NCBI GenBank assembly: GCA_964503475.1
Contig: CAZCZU010000030.1
Coordinates: 1-33,286, forward strand
Length of the DNA stretch: 33,286 bases
Reading direction: 5' to 3'
Source of the DNA: CAZCZU01 sp964503475
GTDB lineage: Bacteria; Pseudomonadota; Zetaproteobacteria; Mariprofundales; Mariprofundaceae
This document shows, piece by piece, positions 1-7,950 of the stretch. A program made the translations under genes and the position numbers. Numbering within the stretch: the first letter of the stretch is position 1; every line of letters starts with the position of its first letter. The notes below the pieces were generated by a model. It was not told the origin of the DNA. It worked only from the letters and a program-made list of their open reading frames with translations, and did no database searches.

Positions 1-90
1 TCTGATCATTCTAGATAAAGTGTTGCATCGACCGGTTGAGATCACCGCCAAAAGCAGACGTTCATTTTGAAGCGGCTTTAGCTACTCAGC

Positions 91-555
91 CTATCCAAAA
101 TGGAATGTAGCTGCCCTCATTCCGGCGCCTAGAATTAAAGTACTGGTGATCAAAGCAAGAAAGCTCATAAACAAAGAAATTCTGACAAACTCTTTTCTTT
201 CAATGACATGTGATAGTGAATAACTCATTAGCGCTATGTAAAGCAAGGCAACTACTGGAAGGAACTCAGTAGAAACACTTATTCCATCGACATATTGTAT
301 TACAATGTTTCTAAAGAAATGTACCTCTATAGCAAATAACGGGGCGCATATTAGAAGAGCCAAAGCGTTCTTATTTACGTTATAAAACCTTAGCCCAATA
401 AAACTGATTATCGATAATCCGAGGATGCTTACCCAAGCAATAAAATTTCCAGAAGACCACACCTGCACAAAAAACAAAGGTTTAAAATAGAAGAATGCCA
501 ACGCCGACCCGCCAATCAGCGACAATAATGCTAGATAATAATTACGATAGTTCAT
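91..555 (-). CDS. Small multi-pass membrane protein, unknown
   Basis: I do not recognise this 154-residue protein. It is very hydrophobic, with about four or five likely membrane segments (near residues 5-27, 37-55, 62-80, 98-118 and 127-147) and a short charged stretch (IERKEF) before the last one, so it is probably an inner-membrane protein. The start ATG is preceded by GGGGAG at about 8 bases. Base composition is much more AT-rich than hslR and the ferritin-like gene next to it, which suggests recent acquisition. No enzymatic motif is visible. It lies upstream of hslR on the same strand with an 83-base gap, and nothing links the two in function. Confidence 0.7.
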   Translation of the reverse strand: MNYRNYYLALLSLIGGSALAFFYFKPLFFVQVWSSGNFIAWVSILGLSIISFIGLRFYNVNKNALALLICAPLFAIEVHFFRNIVIQYVDGISVSTEFLPVVALLYIALMSYSLSHVIERKEFVRISLFMSFLALITSTLILGAGMRAATFHFG

Positions 556-638
556 TGGCTCTACTCCCCAGGGTCACATCATAGCTTACAACCCGAATGT
601 CGGCTTTTGGCCGGTAACCGACCCTCAGCGCATCGCCT

Positions 639-1043
639 TTAACCCTTCTTCCCGGCGAAGCGAATGATCTGACGTCGGGCTTTTTTGTCGGGGCGTTTTT
701 TCGGCGCTGCTGCGGCCTGAAACTTGCGCTTCTCCCGCTCCGCCTCGCGAGCTGCGATGCTCGCCTGATGCTCCTCGTAAAGGCCTTGGGCCACGGCTGC
801 CGAGCCGCGCTTCTCCGCCAGGCCGGTGACGGTGACGACGAAGCGCTCCTGCTCGCGCAAAACGGTCACTTCGTCACCGCACGCCACGGTTCGGGATGGC
901 TTCACGCTCTCGCCGTTCAGTTGAACATGACCGCCGCTGACCATCTCGGTGGCCAGGCCCCGCGTCTTGAAGAAACGGGCGGCCCAGATCCATTTGTCGA
1001 TTCGTACACCCTTGCCGGACATGCCTGTAAGGCTATGGCGCAT
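639..1043 (-). CDS. hslR: Hsp15 / S4-domain RNA-binding heat shock protein
   Basis: This matches Hsp15, which in E. coli binds 50S subunits still carrying a nascent chain and helps recycle them after heat stress. The S4 fold is visible at about residues 14-60 (RIDKWIWAARFFKTR, then GHVQLNGESVKPSR and GDEVTV), followed by a basic tail rich in K and R (EREKRKFQAAAAPKKRP) typical of the family. Length is 134 residues, like E. coli Hsp15 (133). The start chosen has GGAGCAGGC before its ATG; an internal ATG at 1022 begins MSGKGVRID, closer to the usual N-terminus, but has a poorer ribosome site. The next gene upstream on this strand is the ferritin-like gene, 27 bases away, so they may be co-transcribed. 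Confidence 0.9.
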   Translation of the reverse strand: MRHSLTGMSGKGVRIDKWIWAARFFKTRGLATEMVSGGHVQLNGESVKPSRTVACGDEVTVLREQERFVVTVTGLAEKRGSAAVAQGLYEEHQASIAAREAEREKRKFQAAAAPKKRPDKKARRQIIRFAGKKG

Positions 1044-1070
1044 GCCTGCTCCAGGCCAGCAATGGATGCG

Positions 1071-1496
1071 TCAGCCGCGACCCTTCTCGATGACCATCAA
1101 CAGATCGCGCTTGTGCTCCTCCTCCTGAATGAGGATATCCTCCAGCACCCGGCGCAGGCCGTACTCGCGCAGCTGTTCGGCCTGGTAGATACGCTGCTTG
1201 TAGCGCTCGATGGCATTCTCCTCGCCTTTCAGATCCTGCTTGAGCATGGCGATGCTGCCGGGATCGATCTCGATCGCCTCGACCTTCACCGTCGGCACCC
1301 CGCCGAGGAAATCAATCTGCTCGGAGAGCATCACCGCATGCTGCATCTCCTCCTGCGAGTGGATCACCAGCTCCTTCTGGATGCCGTCGTACTCCGGCCC
1401 GGTGAGCACAGCCGAGTGCTGCACATACTGAATGGCCGCCGCATACTCCCACTCCAGATCCTTGTTCAGCTCGATAATGAATTGTTCGCGATCCAT
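1071..1496 (-). CDS. Ferritin-like diiron protein (bacterioferritin/Dps-like)
   Basis: A 141-residue four-helix protein of the ferritin-like superfamily. Helix 1 carries ELNKDLEWEYAAAIQY with candidate iron-ligand glutamates at 15 and 17. EEMQH at residues 49-53 and EEEH at 125-128 give the two E-x-x-H pairs of a diiron centre, and E92-E93 could bridge. It is shorter than classical bacterioferritin (about 158) and lacks an obvious haem methionine, so iron storage or detoxification is likely but not proven. The start has a strong AAGGAGG seven bases upstream. Its upstream region runs into the four-hairpin repeats at 1617-1848, so that element would lie in or before its 5' leader if the promoter is distal. 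Confidence 0.85.
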   Translation of the reverse strand: MDREQFIIELNKDLEWEYAAAIQYVQHSAVLTGPEYDGIQKELVIHSQEEMQHAVMLSEQIDFLGGVPTVKVEAIEIDPGSIAMLKQDLKGEENAIERYKQRIYQAEQLREYGLRRVLEDILIQEEEHKRDLLMVIEKGRG

Positions 1497-1616
1497 CGAA
1501 GCAACCTCCTTACGCTATGGTCGATCAGCTTGCGCGGTTGGTTCAACAAGTGAGTTCATGGACAGGAAACGAAAAAGAACGGGAATCGCCTCCTTACTTA
1601 TCCACCAACTCCTCCT

Positions 1617-1723
1617 CCACCCATGGACGGGTGGCGAAACCGGACACTTCCGGTTTCGTGAGCCGGGACAAAACCGCGCTTTTGTTCCGGCGTTGCGGAA
1701 AAGGTACAGGAAGTACCTGTTCC
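1617..1723 (+). repeat. Four-hairpin structured element, unit 1
   Basis: Four consecutive hairpins with almost no bases between them. A1: CCACCC (1617-1622), loop ATGGAC, GGGTGG (1629-1634). B1: CGAAACCGGA (1635-1644), loop CACT, TCCGGTTTCG (1649-1658). C1: GCCGGGACAAAA (1662-1673), loop CCGCGC, TTTTGTTCCGGC (1680-1691), one G-T pair. D1: GGAA, one A-G mismatch, AGGTAC, loop AGGAA (1708-1712), GTACCT, TTCC (1697-1723). Strand is uncertain; plus is given because the A and D loops then read ANGGA or AGGA. The element is non-coding as far as I can tell. Confidence 0.85.
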
Positions 1724-1739
1724 ACTTCCAAACAAGCCC

Positions 1740-1848
1740 CCGCCCACGGAAGGGCGGCAAAGCCGGACACTTCCGGCTTTGTTAGCCCAGGCAAAACCGC
1801 GCTTTTACCTGGGCGTAGCGATCAACGTGCAGGACGCACTTTGATCGC
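1740..1848 (+). repeat. Four-hairpin structured element, unit 2
   Basis: Second copy of the unit, offset by 123 bases. A2: CCGCCC (1740-1745), loop ACGGAA, GGGCGG (1752-1757). B2: CAAAGCCGGA (1758-1767), loop CACT, TCCGGCTTTG (1772-1781). C2: GCCCAGGCAAAA (1785-1796), loop CCGCGC, TTTTACCTGGGC (1803-1814), with one C-A mismatch. D2: GCGATCAA (1818-1825), one mismatch, GTGC, loop AGGAC (1831-1835), GCAC, TTGATCGC (1841-1848). Against unit 1 the stems differ in paired positions while the B and C loops are identical and the A and D loops similar. It ends 11 bases from the mgtE stop codon. Confidence 0.85.
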
Positions 1849-1858
1849 CTCAAATAGA

Positions 1859-3220
1859 TCATAGCAGAAAGAGCGTCGCGAGCCCGAGGAAGGTAAAGAA
1901 GCCGACCACATCGGTCACCGTGGTCAGGATGGTGCCGGAAGCCAGGGCCGGGTCGATATTGAGCCGCTGCAGGGTGAGCGGAATCAGGGCGCCCGAGAGG
2001 CCGGCGGCGAGCAGGTTGACCATCATCGCCGCGGCGATGACAAGCCCCAGTCCACTGCCCAGCTGCGGGAACCAGAATGCGGCGATCACACCCATCAACA
2101 GGGCGAAACTCAGGCCCGTAACCAGGCTGACCGTCACCTCCTTGAGCAGGGCACGCCTGGCATTGCCGAAGGTGACACGACCGAGCGCGATACCGCGCAC
2201 GATCACCGTCAGGGTCTGGGTGCCGGCGATACCGCCCATGCTGGCCACGATCGGCATCAGCACGGCCAGGGCCACGATCTGGGCCAGGGTCGCCTCGAAC
2301 TGGGAGATCACCACCGAGGCGAGGATGGCGGTACCGAGGTTGACCGTCAGCCAGATACCGCGTCGCCAGGCCGTGATGCCGACCGGCTCGGAGAGGTCGT
2401 CCTGGTGCGACAGGGCGGCAAGGCGATACATATCCTCGGTCGCCTCTTCCTGCAGGACATCGAGGATGTCATCGGCGGTAATGCGGCCGACCAGCACCCC
2501 CTCCTCATTGACCACAGGCAGGGCCAGCACATCGTAACGCTCGAAGGTATGGGCCACCTCTTCCTGGTCCTCGCCGGCCAGCGCCTTCGGGAACTGGTCG
2601 TCGGCCACATCACCGATCTGCTCCTCCTGATCGGCAAAAAGCAGCTCGTGCAGCGGCACGACGCCGACCAGCCTGTCCTCGTCATCGACGACATAGACAT
2701 AGTTGAGGTTGTCGATCTCCTTACCCCAGCGGCGCAGCACCCCCATCACCTTTTCGACTGACCACTCGGCACGCACCTTGAACAGCTCGGCCTGCATCAG
2801 GCCACCGGCCGACTCCTCATCGTGGGCCAGCAGCGGCTCAAGCCCCCGGCGATCCTCCGGCTCCAGTCGCTCGATCACCTTCTCGGCCATCTCGCGATCG
2901 ACCGCCTGCAAAAGGTCGGCGGCATCGTCGGAATCGAGATGCTCGACGGCATCGCCGATATGGCGCTCGGAAAGGCGGGAGAGCAACTCCTCGCGCACGC
3001 CGTCCGGCAGCTCGAGCAGCGTATCGCCGAGCATCGGCTCGGGCACATATTCGATAATGATCAGGCGTTCGTCGTCGGTACGGCAACCGAGCAGAATCTC
3101 GGCCACCTCGCTGGCGTGCAGCTGCTCCAGCCGTTCGCGCAGCGTCTCGGAGTCGTAGATGGCCAGCTCCAGGGCCTCAGAGGAGGTCAGCACGTCGATC
3201 TGTTCAACTTCAGCAGTCAC
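1859..3220 (-). CDS. mgtE: Magnesium transporter MgtE
   Basis: MgtE is a homodimeric inner-membrane Mg2+ channel gated by cytoplasmic Mg2+. The protein has the expected order: an MgtE N domain of helical repeats (about 30-130, with LHASEVAEILLG and LDSDDAADLLQ), two CBS domains (about 135-255, e.g. NLNYVYVVDDEDRLVGVV and YDVLALPVVNEEGVLVGRIT), a plug helix, then five membrane segments from about residue 290 to the end. The pore segment GGIAGTQTLTVIVRGIALG is visible. Length is about 453 residues, usual for the family. I place the start at GTG 3220 because GGAGG lies nine bases before it; a TTG at 3229 touches that site and is unlikely. It is divergent from mfd. The hairpin repeats begin 11 bases past its stop. 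Confidence 0.95.
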   Translation of the reverse strand: MTAEVEQIDVLTSSEALELAIYDSETLRERLEQLHASEVAEILLGCRTDDERLIIIEYVPEPMLGDTLLELPDGVREELLSRLSERHIGDAVEHLDSDDAADLLQAVDREMAEKVIERLEPEDRRGLEPLLAHDEESAGGLMQAELFKVRAEWSVEKVMGVLRRWGKEIDNLNYVYVVDDEDRLVGVVPLHELLFADQEEQIGDVADDQFPKALAGEDQEEVAHTFERYDVLALPVVNEEGVLVGRITADDILDVLQEEATEDMYRLAALSHQDDLSEPVGITAWRRGIWLTVNLGTAILASVVISQFEATLAQIVALAVLMPIVASMGGIAGTQTLTVIVRGIALGRVTFGNARRALLKEVTVSLVTGLSFALLMGVIAAFWFPQLGSGLGLVIAAAMMVNLLAAGLSGALIPLTLQRLNIDPALASGTILTTVTDVVGFFTFLGLATLFLL

Positions 3221-3331
3221 GTCGCTCAACCTCCACGGATTTGAATCGCCGGAACTCTACATCAAACCCTTTGTAATCATAGACCTTGCAATGTGACACG
3301 CCCTGTTCCGCCAAGCCTGCAAGGTGGAGAA

Positions 3332-3352
3332 ATGCATCCGATTCCGGCATGA
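3332..3352 (+). CDS. Possible six-codon leader peptide before mfd
   Basis: The best Shine-Dalgarno sequence in front of mfd, AAGGTGGAG (3321-3329), is placed for ATG 3332, which is out of frame with mfd. That frame encodes only MHPIPA and stops at TGA 3350-3352. The stop overlaps an in-frame mfd ATG at 3349 as ATGA, a classic coupling arrangement. It could be a real leader peptide that delivers ribosomes to mfd, or the purine run may simply serve mfd at a long distance. Confidence 0.3.
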   Translation: MHPIPA

Positions 3353-6300
3353 TCCCGCGCCCGATGAGCAGCACCGATTCCAACCCGTCCGATTCCCCGC
3401 CTGATTCAAGCAGCACCACCGCCCTGGCATGGTCGCTGGCCGCTGCTGCGCGCCAGCCCGGCATGCATGTCTACGTCTGCCCGGATCTGCGCCGTTACCG
3501 CATGCTCGTCGAGGAGCTCGCCTTCTTCCTGCAGGATCGGCCGGAGCTGCTGTGGCGCTTCCCTGCCTGGGAGGTGCTGCCCTACGATCGTGTCAGCCCC
3601 CACCACGCCCTGGTCGGCGAGCGCTTCACCACCCTCGGCCGCCTGATCAACACCCCGAATCCATCGGGACTGCTGCTCACCGCGTTGCCCGCCTGGCTGC
3701 AGCGTATCGCCCCGCCCGAGCGGGTCGCCGCCCACGTCTGGCAGCTGAAGATCGGCGAACTGCTCGATATTGCCGAACTGAAACAGCGCCTGGCCGAGGC
3801 CGGCATGCAACCGGCGGACCGGGTGCTGGCTGCCGGCGAATTCGCCGCCCGTGGCGGCATTCTCGATATCTGGCCGGCCACGGAGGCCGAACCGCTACGC
3901 ATCGATCTCTTCGGCGACGAGATCGAATCGATCCGCCGCTTCGACCCCGAGTCCCAGCGCTCCGGCGAACACCTGGACCACTTCAGCTCCGTGCCGGTAC
4001 GCGAGGTGATCCTCGATGAGGCGGGCCGCACCACCTTTGCCGCCGCCTTCCGGGCCCGCTTCCCGCAGCTGCGCAAACATCCGATGCTCACCGCCGCTGC
4101 CGCCGGCCGCCCGCATCCCGGCATCGAGTCGCTGCTGCCGCTCGCCTATGAGAAGACGGCCCGCCTGCTCGACTACCTGCCGGACGGGGCCATGGTGCTG
4201 GCCGATGCCGATATCGAGACGCAGCGCGACCGCTTCGCAGCCCAGGTGCGCGGCCAGTTCGACATGGTGCGCACAGGCTCCGAGCCGGTGGTCGCGCCGC
4301 AGGAGCTCTATGCCGTCGAGACGCCGCTAGCGGCAACCGCACCTGCCGAAGCCCATGACATCGAAACGGTGCCGGCGCTCGATGCCGCCGCCACCGGCAG
4401 GCCGCTGCAGCAGCTGATCACCACCCTGAAGGCGCGCATCGATGAGGGCTGGCGCCTGCTGCTGGTGGCGCACGGCCCCGGCCAGCAGGAGCGCATGCGC
4501 GAGGCCTGCGAACCGCTGGTAAGCGATGAGATTCCCGACTGCCGCGGCCTGCATGCCCTTCCCGATGTAAAGGTGGCCACCTGCATCGGCTACCTCGATA
4601 GCGGCATCGCCCTCTCCGACCAAAAGCTGCTGATCCTCACCGGCCGCGAACTGCTGGGCCAGCGCCTGCCACGCAAACGCAGTCGTGGCACCGCCGTGGT
4701 GCATGCCGATCTGTTCAACAGCCTGCAGGAGATTCGTCCCGGTGATGCCGTGGTGCACGAGGATCACGGTGTCGGCATCTACCGGGGCCTGACCACCATG
4801 GAGGACGACGGCCTGCAGTCCGACTTCCTGCACATCGAGTATGCCGAGGGTGCGAGCGTGCATGTACCGGTCGAGGATCTGAACCGCCTGCACCGCTACA
4901 CCGGCGACGACAAGCCGACCCCGAACAAGCTCGGCTCCGACAAGTGGAAACGCACCCGCGAGCGGGTGCAGCGCGATCTGCTGGCCATGGCCCACGAACT
5001 GATCGAGGTGGAGGCGGCCCGCCAGCAGGGTGGCCGTACACCCTTCAAACTCGAGGGGCAGCTGCGCGCTGCCTTCGACGAGTTCTGCGCCCGCTTCCCG
5101 TTCGAGGAGACCGATGATCAGGTCAACGCCATCGATCAGGTCATTAGCGACCTGGCCCGCGACAAGCCGATGGACCGGGTGGTCTGCGGCGATGTCGGTT
5201 TCGGCAAGACAGAAGTGGCGATGCGCGCCGCCTTCATTGTGGCCGAGAGCGGTGCCCAGGTGGCGATACTGGCCCCGACGACGGTGCTGGCCAACCAGCA
5301 TTTCAACAGTTTCAGGGAGCGCTTCGCCGGCACCGACCTGAAGGTGGAGCTGCTCTCCCGCCTGCAGGGCAAAAAGGATGTCGAGCGCATCACGCAGGAG
5401 CTGGCCGGTGGCGAGATCCGCGTCATTGTCGGCACCCATCGCCTGTTGGCCGACACCTTCAAGTTCGCCAAACTGGGCCTGGTCATTGTCGACGAGGAGC
5501 AGCGTTTCGGTGTGAAGCACAAGGAGCGGCTGAAGGCGATGCACGCCACCGTCGACATGCTGACCCTGACCGCTACGCCGATTCCGCGCACCCTGCACCA
5601 GACCCTCTCCGGCCTGCGCAGCGTCTCGGTGATCAGTACCCCGCCGGCCGAGCGCGAGGCGATTCGCACCATGGTCACCAGCTTCGATCCGCACCTGGCC
5701 AACGAGGCGATCCGGCGCGAGCTCTACCGCGGCGGCCAGATCTACTACCTGCACAACCATGTGCAGAGCATCAACCGCATTGCCGAACGGCTGCGCGAGC
5801 AGATTCCGGAGGCGGAGATCGGCATCGCCCACGGCCAGATGACGCCGGGCGAACTGGATCGGGCCATGCTCTCCTTCTACGAAGGGCGGCTGCATATCCT
5901 GGTCTGCACCACCATTGTCGAGTCGGGGCTGGACGTGCCCAACGCCAACACCCTGATCGTCGAGCGGGCCGACCTGCTGGGCCTGGCGCAGTTGCACCAG
6001 ATTCGCGGCCGTGTCGGGCGCAGTCATCGCCAGGCCTACGCCTACCTCTTCACCCCCGATGCCCGGGCCATGACCCCGGACTCGCGCGAACGGCTGCAGG
6101 CGATCGCCGAACACACCGAACTGGGTGCGGGCTTCCTGCTCGCCCGTCAGGACATGGAGATTCGCGGTGCCGGCAACCTGCTGGGGGCGGAGCAGAGCGG
6201 CCAGATCGATGCCATCGGCCTGGATATGTATCTCGACATGCTCTCCGAGGCGATCGCCGAAGCGCGTGGGGCGCCGATCAGGCCGCAGCGACCGATCGAT

Positions 6301-6747
6301 ATCAGCCTCGGCATCAACGCCATCCTGCCGCCGGACTATGTACCGCAGGTGGGCGAGCGCCTCGGCCTCTACCGTCGCATTGCGCGTGCCTCCGACGATG
6401 CCGAGGTGACCCTGCTGTTCGAGGAGATGACCGACCGCTTCGGCCGCATGCCGGACGAGGCGAAGTATTGTCTCGAGACAGCCCGCATCCGCTGGCGCCT
6501 GCGCCGCATGCAGATGCCGCAGCTCTCTGCCGGCAGTGACGGCATCCGCTTCAACTTCACGGCCGATTCGCCCATCGATCCGGCGAAGATGTTCCTGCGC
6601 GTGCAGAAGGAGCCGCACCGTTTCCGCCTGACGCCGGACGGCAACCTGACCCTGCTGTTTGAGAGCGACGATACCCGTGAACGCCTCAAATCGTGCATTG
6701 CCTTCCTCGATGAGCTGATCGAGGATACCGGAACGCCGAGCAACTGA
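3349..6747 (+). CDS. mfd: Transcription-repair coupling factor Mfd
   Basis: Mfd is the ATP-driven DNA translocase that removes RNA polymerase stalled at lesions and recruits UvrA. The ORF shows the full architecture: an N-terminal UvrB-like region (VLPYDRVSPHHALVGERF, then GEFAARGGILDIWP), the RNA-polymerase-interacting CarD-like domain (PGDAVVHEDHGVGIYRGL), the RecG-like helicase with Walker A in DVGFGKTEVAMRAAF, DEEQ box (IVDEEQRFGVKHKERL), TATPIPRTLH, QIRGRVGRSHRQAYAYL, and the C-terminal TRCF domain. Length from 3349 is 1132 residues (E. coli 1148). Possible starts are ATG 3349, coupled to a six-codon ORF, or ATG 3364 (MSSTDSN). serB follows after 19 bases on the same strand, so they are probably co-transcribed. 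It is divergent from mgtE. Confidence 0.97.
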   Translation: MIPRPMSSTDSNPSDSPPDSSSTTALAWSLAAAARQPGMHVYVCPDLRRYRMLVEELAFFLQDRPELLWRFPAWEVLPYDRVSPHHALVGERFTTLGRLINTPNPSGLLLTALPAWLQRIAPPERVAAHVWQLKIGELLDIAELKQRLAEAGMQPADRVLAAGEFAARGGILDIWPATEAEPLRIDLFGDEIESIRRFDPESQRSGEHLDHFSSVPVREVILDEAGRTTFAAAFRARFPQLRKHPMLTAAAAGRPHPGIESLLPLAYEKTARLLDYLPDGAMVLADADIETQRDRFAAQVRGQFDMVRTGSEPVVAPQELYAVETPLAATAPAEAHDIETVPALDAAATGRPLQQLITTLKARIDEGWRLLLVAHGPGQQERMREACEPLVSDEIPDCRGLHALPDVKVATCIGYLDSGIALSDQKLLILTGRELLGQRLPRKRSRGTAVVHADLFNSLQEIRPGDAVVHEDHGVGIYRGLTTMEDDGLQSDFLHIEYAEGASVHVPVEDLNRLHRYTGDDKPTPNKLGSDKWKRTRERVQRDLLAMAHELIEVEAARQQGGRTPFKLEGQLRAAFDEFCARFPFEETDDQVNAIDQVISDLARDKPMDRVVCGDVGFGKTEVAMRAAFIVAESGAQVAILAPTTVLANQHFNSFRERFAGTDLKVELLSRLQGKKDVERITQELAGGEIRVIVGTHRLLADTFKFAKLGLVIVDEEQRFGVKHKERLKAMHATVDMLTLTATPIPRTLHQTLSGLRSVSVISTPPAEREAIRTMVTSFDPHLANEAIRRELYRGGQIYYLHNHVQSINRIAERLREQIPEAEIGIAHGQMTPGELDRAMLSFYEGRLHILVCTTIVESGLDVPNANTLIVERADLLGLAQLHQIRGRVGRSHRQAYAYLFTPDARAMTPDSRERLQAIAEHTELGAGFLLARQDMEIRGAGNLLGAEQSGQIDAIGLDMYLDMLSEAIAEARGAPIRPQRPIDISLGINAILPPDYVPQVGERLGLYRRIARASDDAEVTLLFEEMTDRFGRMPDEAKYCLETARIRWRLRRMQMPQLSAGSDGIRFNFTADSPIDPAKMFLRVQKEPHRFRLTPDGNLTLLFESDDTRERLKSCIAFLDELIEDTGTPSN

Positions 6748-6766
6748 ACCAGTTGAAGGAGCCATC

Positions 6767-7435
6767 ATGACGACCCCGATTGCCAACGCCCCCCGCCTCT
6801 CCGAGCCCGGCCTGCTATTGATGGATATGGATTCGACCCTGATCCAGTGCGAGTGCATCGATGAGATCGCCGACTTCCTCGATCTGAAACATGAGGTGGC
6901 CGCCATCACCGAGCGCGCCATGCGTGGCGAGCTCGAGTTTGCCGCCTCGCTGACCGAGCGTACCCAGCTGCTCGCCGGCCTGGAGGCCGATGTACTGGAG
7001 CGGGTCTATCACGAGCGCATCCAGCTCACCGAGGGGGTCGAGAAGCTGATCGCCACCCTGAAAGCGAACGGCTGGTATGTCGGTGTCGTCTCCGGCGGCT
7101 TCACCTTCTTCACCGAACGCCTGAAAGAACGCCTGGGGCTGGACTACGCCCGTGCCAACACGCTGGAGATCAACGACGGTCGCCTCACCGGCTCCGTACT
7201 CGGCGATATTGTCGATGCCGAGACCAAGCGTCGCTGCCTGATCGAACAGGCGGCCGGCTTCGGCATCCCGATGGCCCAGACCGTGGCCATCGGCGACGGC
7301 GCCAACGACCTGCCGATGATCGGCGAGGCAGGGCTGGGCATCGCCTTCCATGCCAAACCGAAGGTGCGGGAAGCGGCTCCGGCCAGCATCAATGAGGGCC
7401 CGATCGACCAGGCCCTGCAACTGCTGCGTCCCTGA
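6767..7435 (+). CDS. serB: Phosphoserine phosphatase SerB
   Basis: SerB hydrolyses phosphoserine to serine, the last step of serine synthesis. This HAD-family protein has the nucleophile motif DMDST at residues 20-24 (D20 nucleophile, D22 acid/base), the substrate-binding cap (ECIDEIADF, ITERAMRGELEFAASLTER), motif II in VVSGGFTFF, and the metal motif GDGANDLPMI. At 222 residues it is the short form without the N-terminal ACT-like domain of E. coli SerB (322). A GAAGGAG site lies nine bases before the ATG. It is 19 bases behind mfd. No clear terminator is seen before the cold-shock promoter, so some read-through into the next gene is possible. Confidence 0.95.
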   Translation: MTTPIANAPRLSEPGLLLMDMDSTLIQCECIDEIADFLDLKHEVAAITERAMRGELEFAASLTERTQLLAGLEADVLERVYHERIQLTEGVEKLIATLKANGWYVGVVSGGFTFFTERLKERLGLDYARANTLEINDGRLTGSVLGDIVDAETKRRCLIEQAAGFGIPMAQTVAIGDGANDLPMIGEAGLGIAFHAKPKVREAAPASINEGPIDQALQLLRP

Positions 7436-7445
7436 CCGGACGCGC

Positions 7446-7489
7446 ACAATAAAATAATATACGTTGACTTCCCACCGGGGTGCTATACC
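7446..7489 (+). promoter_or_regulatory. Putative promoter of the cold-shock gene
   Basis: An AT-rich run (7447-7461) resembling an UP element precedes TTGACT (7464-7469) and an extended -10, TGC followed by TATACC (7484-7489). The 14-base spacer is short for sigma-70, which the UP-like run and extended -10 might offset. Transcription would start near 7496 and give a leader of about 157 bases. Confidence 0.45.
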
Positions 7490-7497
7490 TTGGTCGT

Positions 7498-7652
7498 CGA
7501 TCGGAAGATCGTTTTAAGATTTATGTACACCATTTCGACGTCCTTTCTGTAGCACATCGTCCTGTTTTTCATAATTTCATAGCAACACTTTCGACCACAC
7601 ACAGCCCGTTCATTCAGGTTGTGATTTTCACCAATGGAATAGGATATTTATT
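7498..7652 (+). promoter_or_regulatory. Long 5' leader of the cold-shock gene
   Basis: No ORF is present here. The leader would begin with a hairpin CGATC-GGAA-GATCG (7498-7511), a GNRA-type tetraloop followed by TTTT, then a U-rich, weakly structured stretch, ending in AGGA eight bases before the ATG. Long leaders that refold with temperature are known for E. coli cspA; that this one acts so is inference. Confidence 0.45.
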
Positions 7653-7862
7653 ATGTCTACTCAGACCGGTACCGTAAAATGGTTCAACGAATCCAAGGGC
7701 TTCGGCTTCATCGAGCAGGATGGTGGCCCGGACGTTTTCGCCCACTACAACGCCATCGCCGGCCACGGCTTCAAGACCCTGGCTGAAGGCCAGCGCGTTG
7801 AGTTCGAAGTGACCCAGGGCCAGAAGGGTCCGCAGGCCGAGAACATCGTAACCCTCGACTAA
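7653..7862 (+). CDS. Cold shock protein (CspA family)
   Basis: A 69-residue single cold-shock domain protein that binds single-stranded RNA or DNA and melts secondary structure. RNP1 (KGFGFIEQ, about residues 16-23) and RNP2 (VFAHY, about 31-35) are intact, and the N-terminus TGTVKWFNESKGFGFI is the family signature. The ATG is preceded by AGGA at eight bases. It has its own putative promoter and long leader and is followed 40 bases later by a strong terminator, so it is a single-gene unit. Which csp paralogue it is cannot be told from sequence. Confidence 0.96.
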   Translation: MSTQTGTVKWFNESKGFGFIEQDGGPDVFAHYNAIAGHGFKTLAEGQRVEFEVTQGQKGPQAENIVTLD

Positions 7863-7902
7863 TCGTCGAATCACCTTTTCGCCCGATCCGGGCTGAAAAT
7901 GC

Positions 7903-7934
7903 AAAAGGCGGGGCCATTTGGCTCCGCCTTTTTT
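7903..7934 (+). terminator. Rho-independent terminator after the cold-shock gene
   Basis: A 13-bp stem, AAAAGGCGGGGCC (7903-7915) with GGCTCCGCCTTTT (7920-7932), one G-T pair, loop ATTT, ending in a T run. Confidence 0.9.
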
Positions 7935-7950
7935 ATTATGGATTCGCTTT

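Noticed and set aside
1617..1848. CRISPR array or REP/BIME element
   Set aside because: There are two units only, no constant repeat with variable spacers, and no GTAG-footed REP hairpins in the right place.
1432..1864. Open frames on both strands through the repeat region, with repeated peptides such as KPDTSGFV and TKPEVSGFA
   Set aside because: The peptide repeats follow from the repeated hairpins; base changes track stem pairing rather than codon positions, several frames are open at once, and no ribosome site supports a start.
3210..3464. 84-codon minus-strand frame between mgtE and mfd
   Set aside because: It overlaps the mgtE start and antisense to mfd, with no ribosome site or recognisable product.
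4327..6921. 864-codon open frame on the minus strand
   Set aside because: It lies opposite mfd and serB, whose families are unmistakable; long antisense frames are expected at this GC content.
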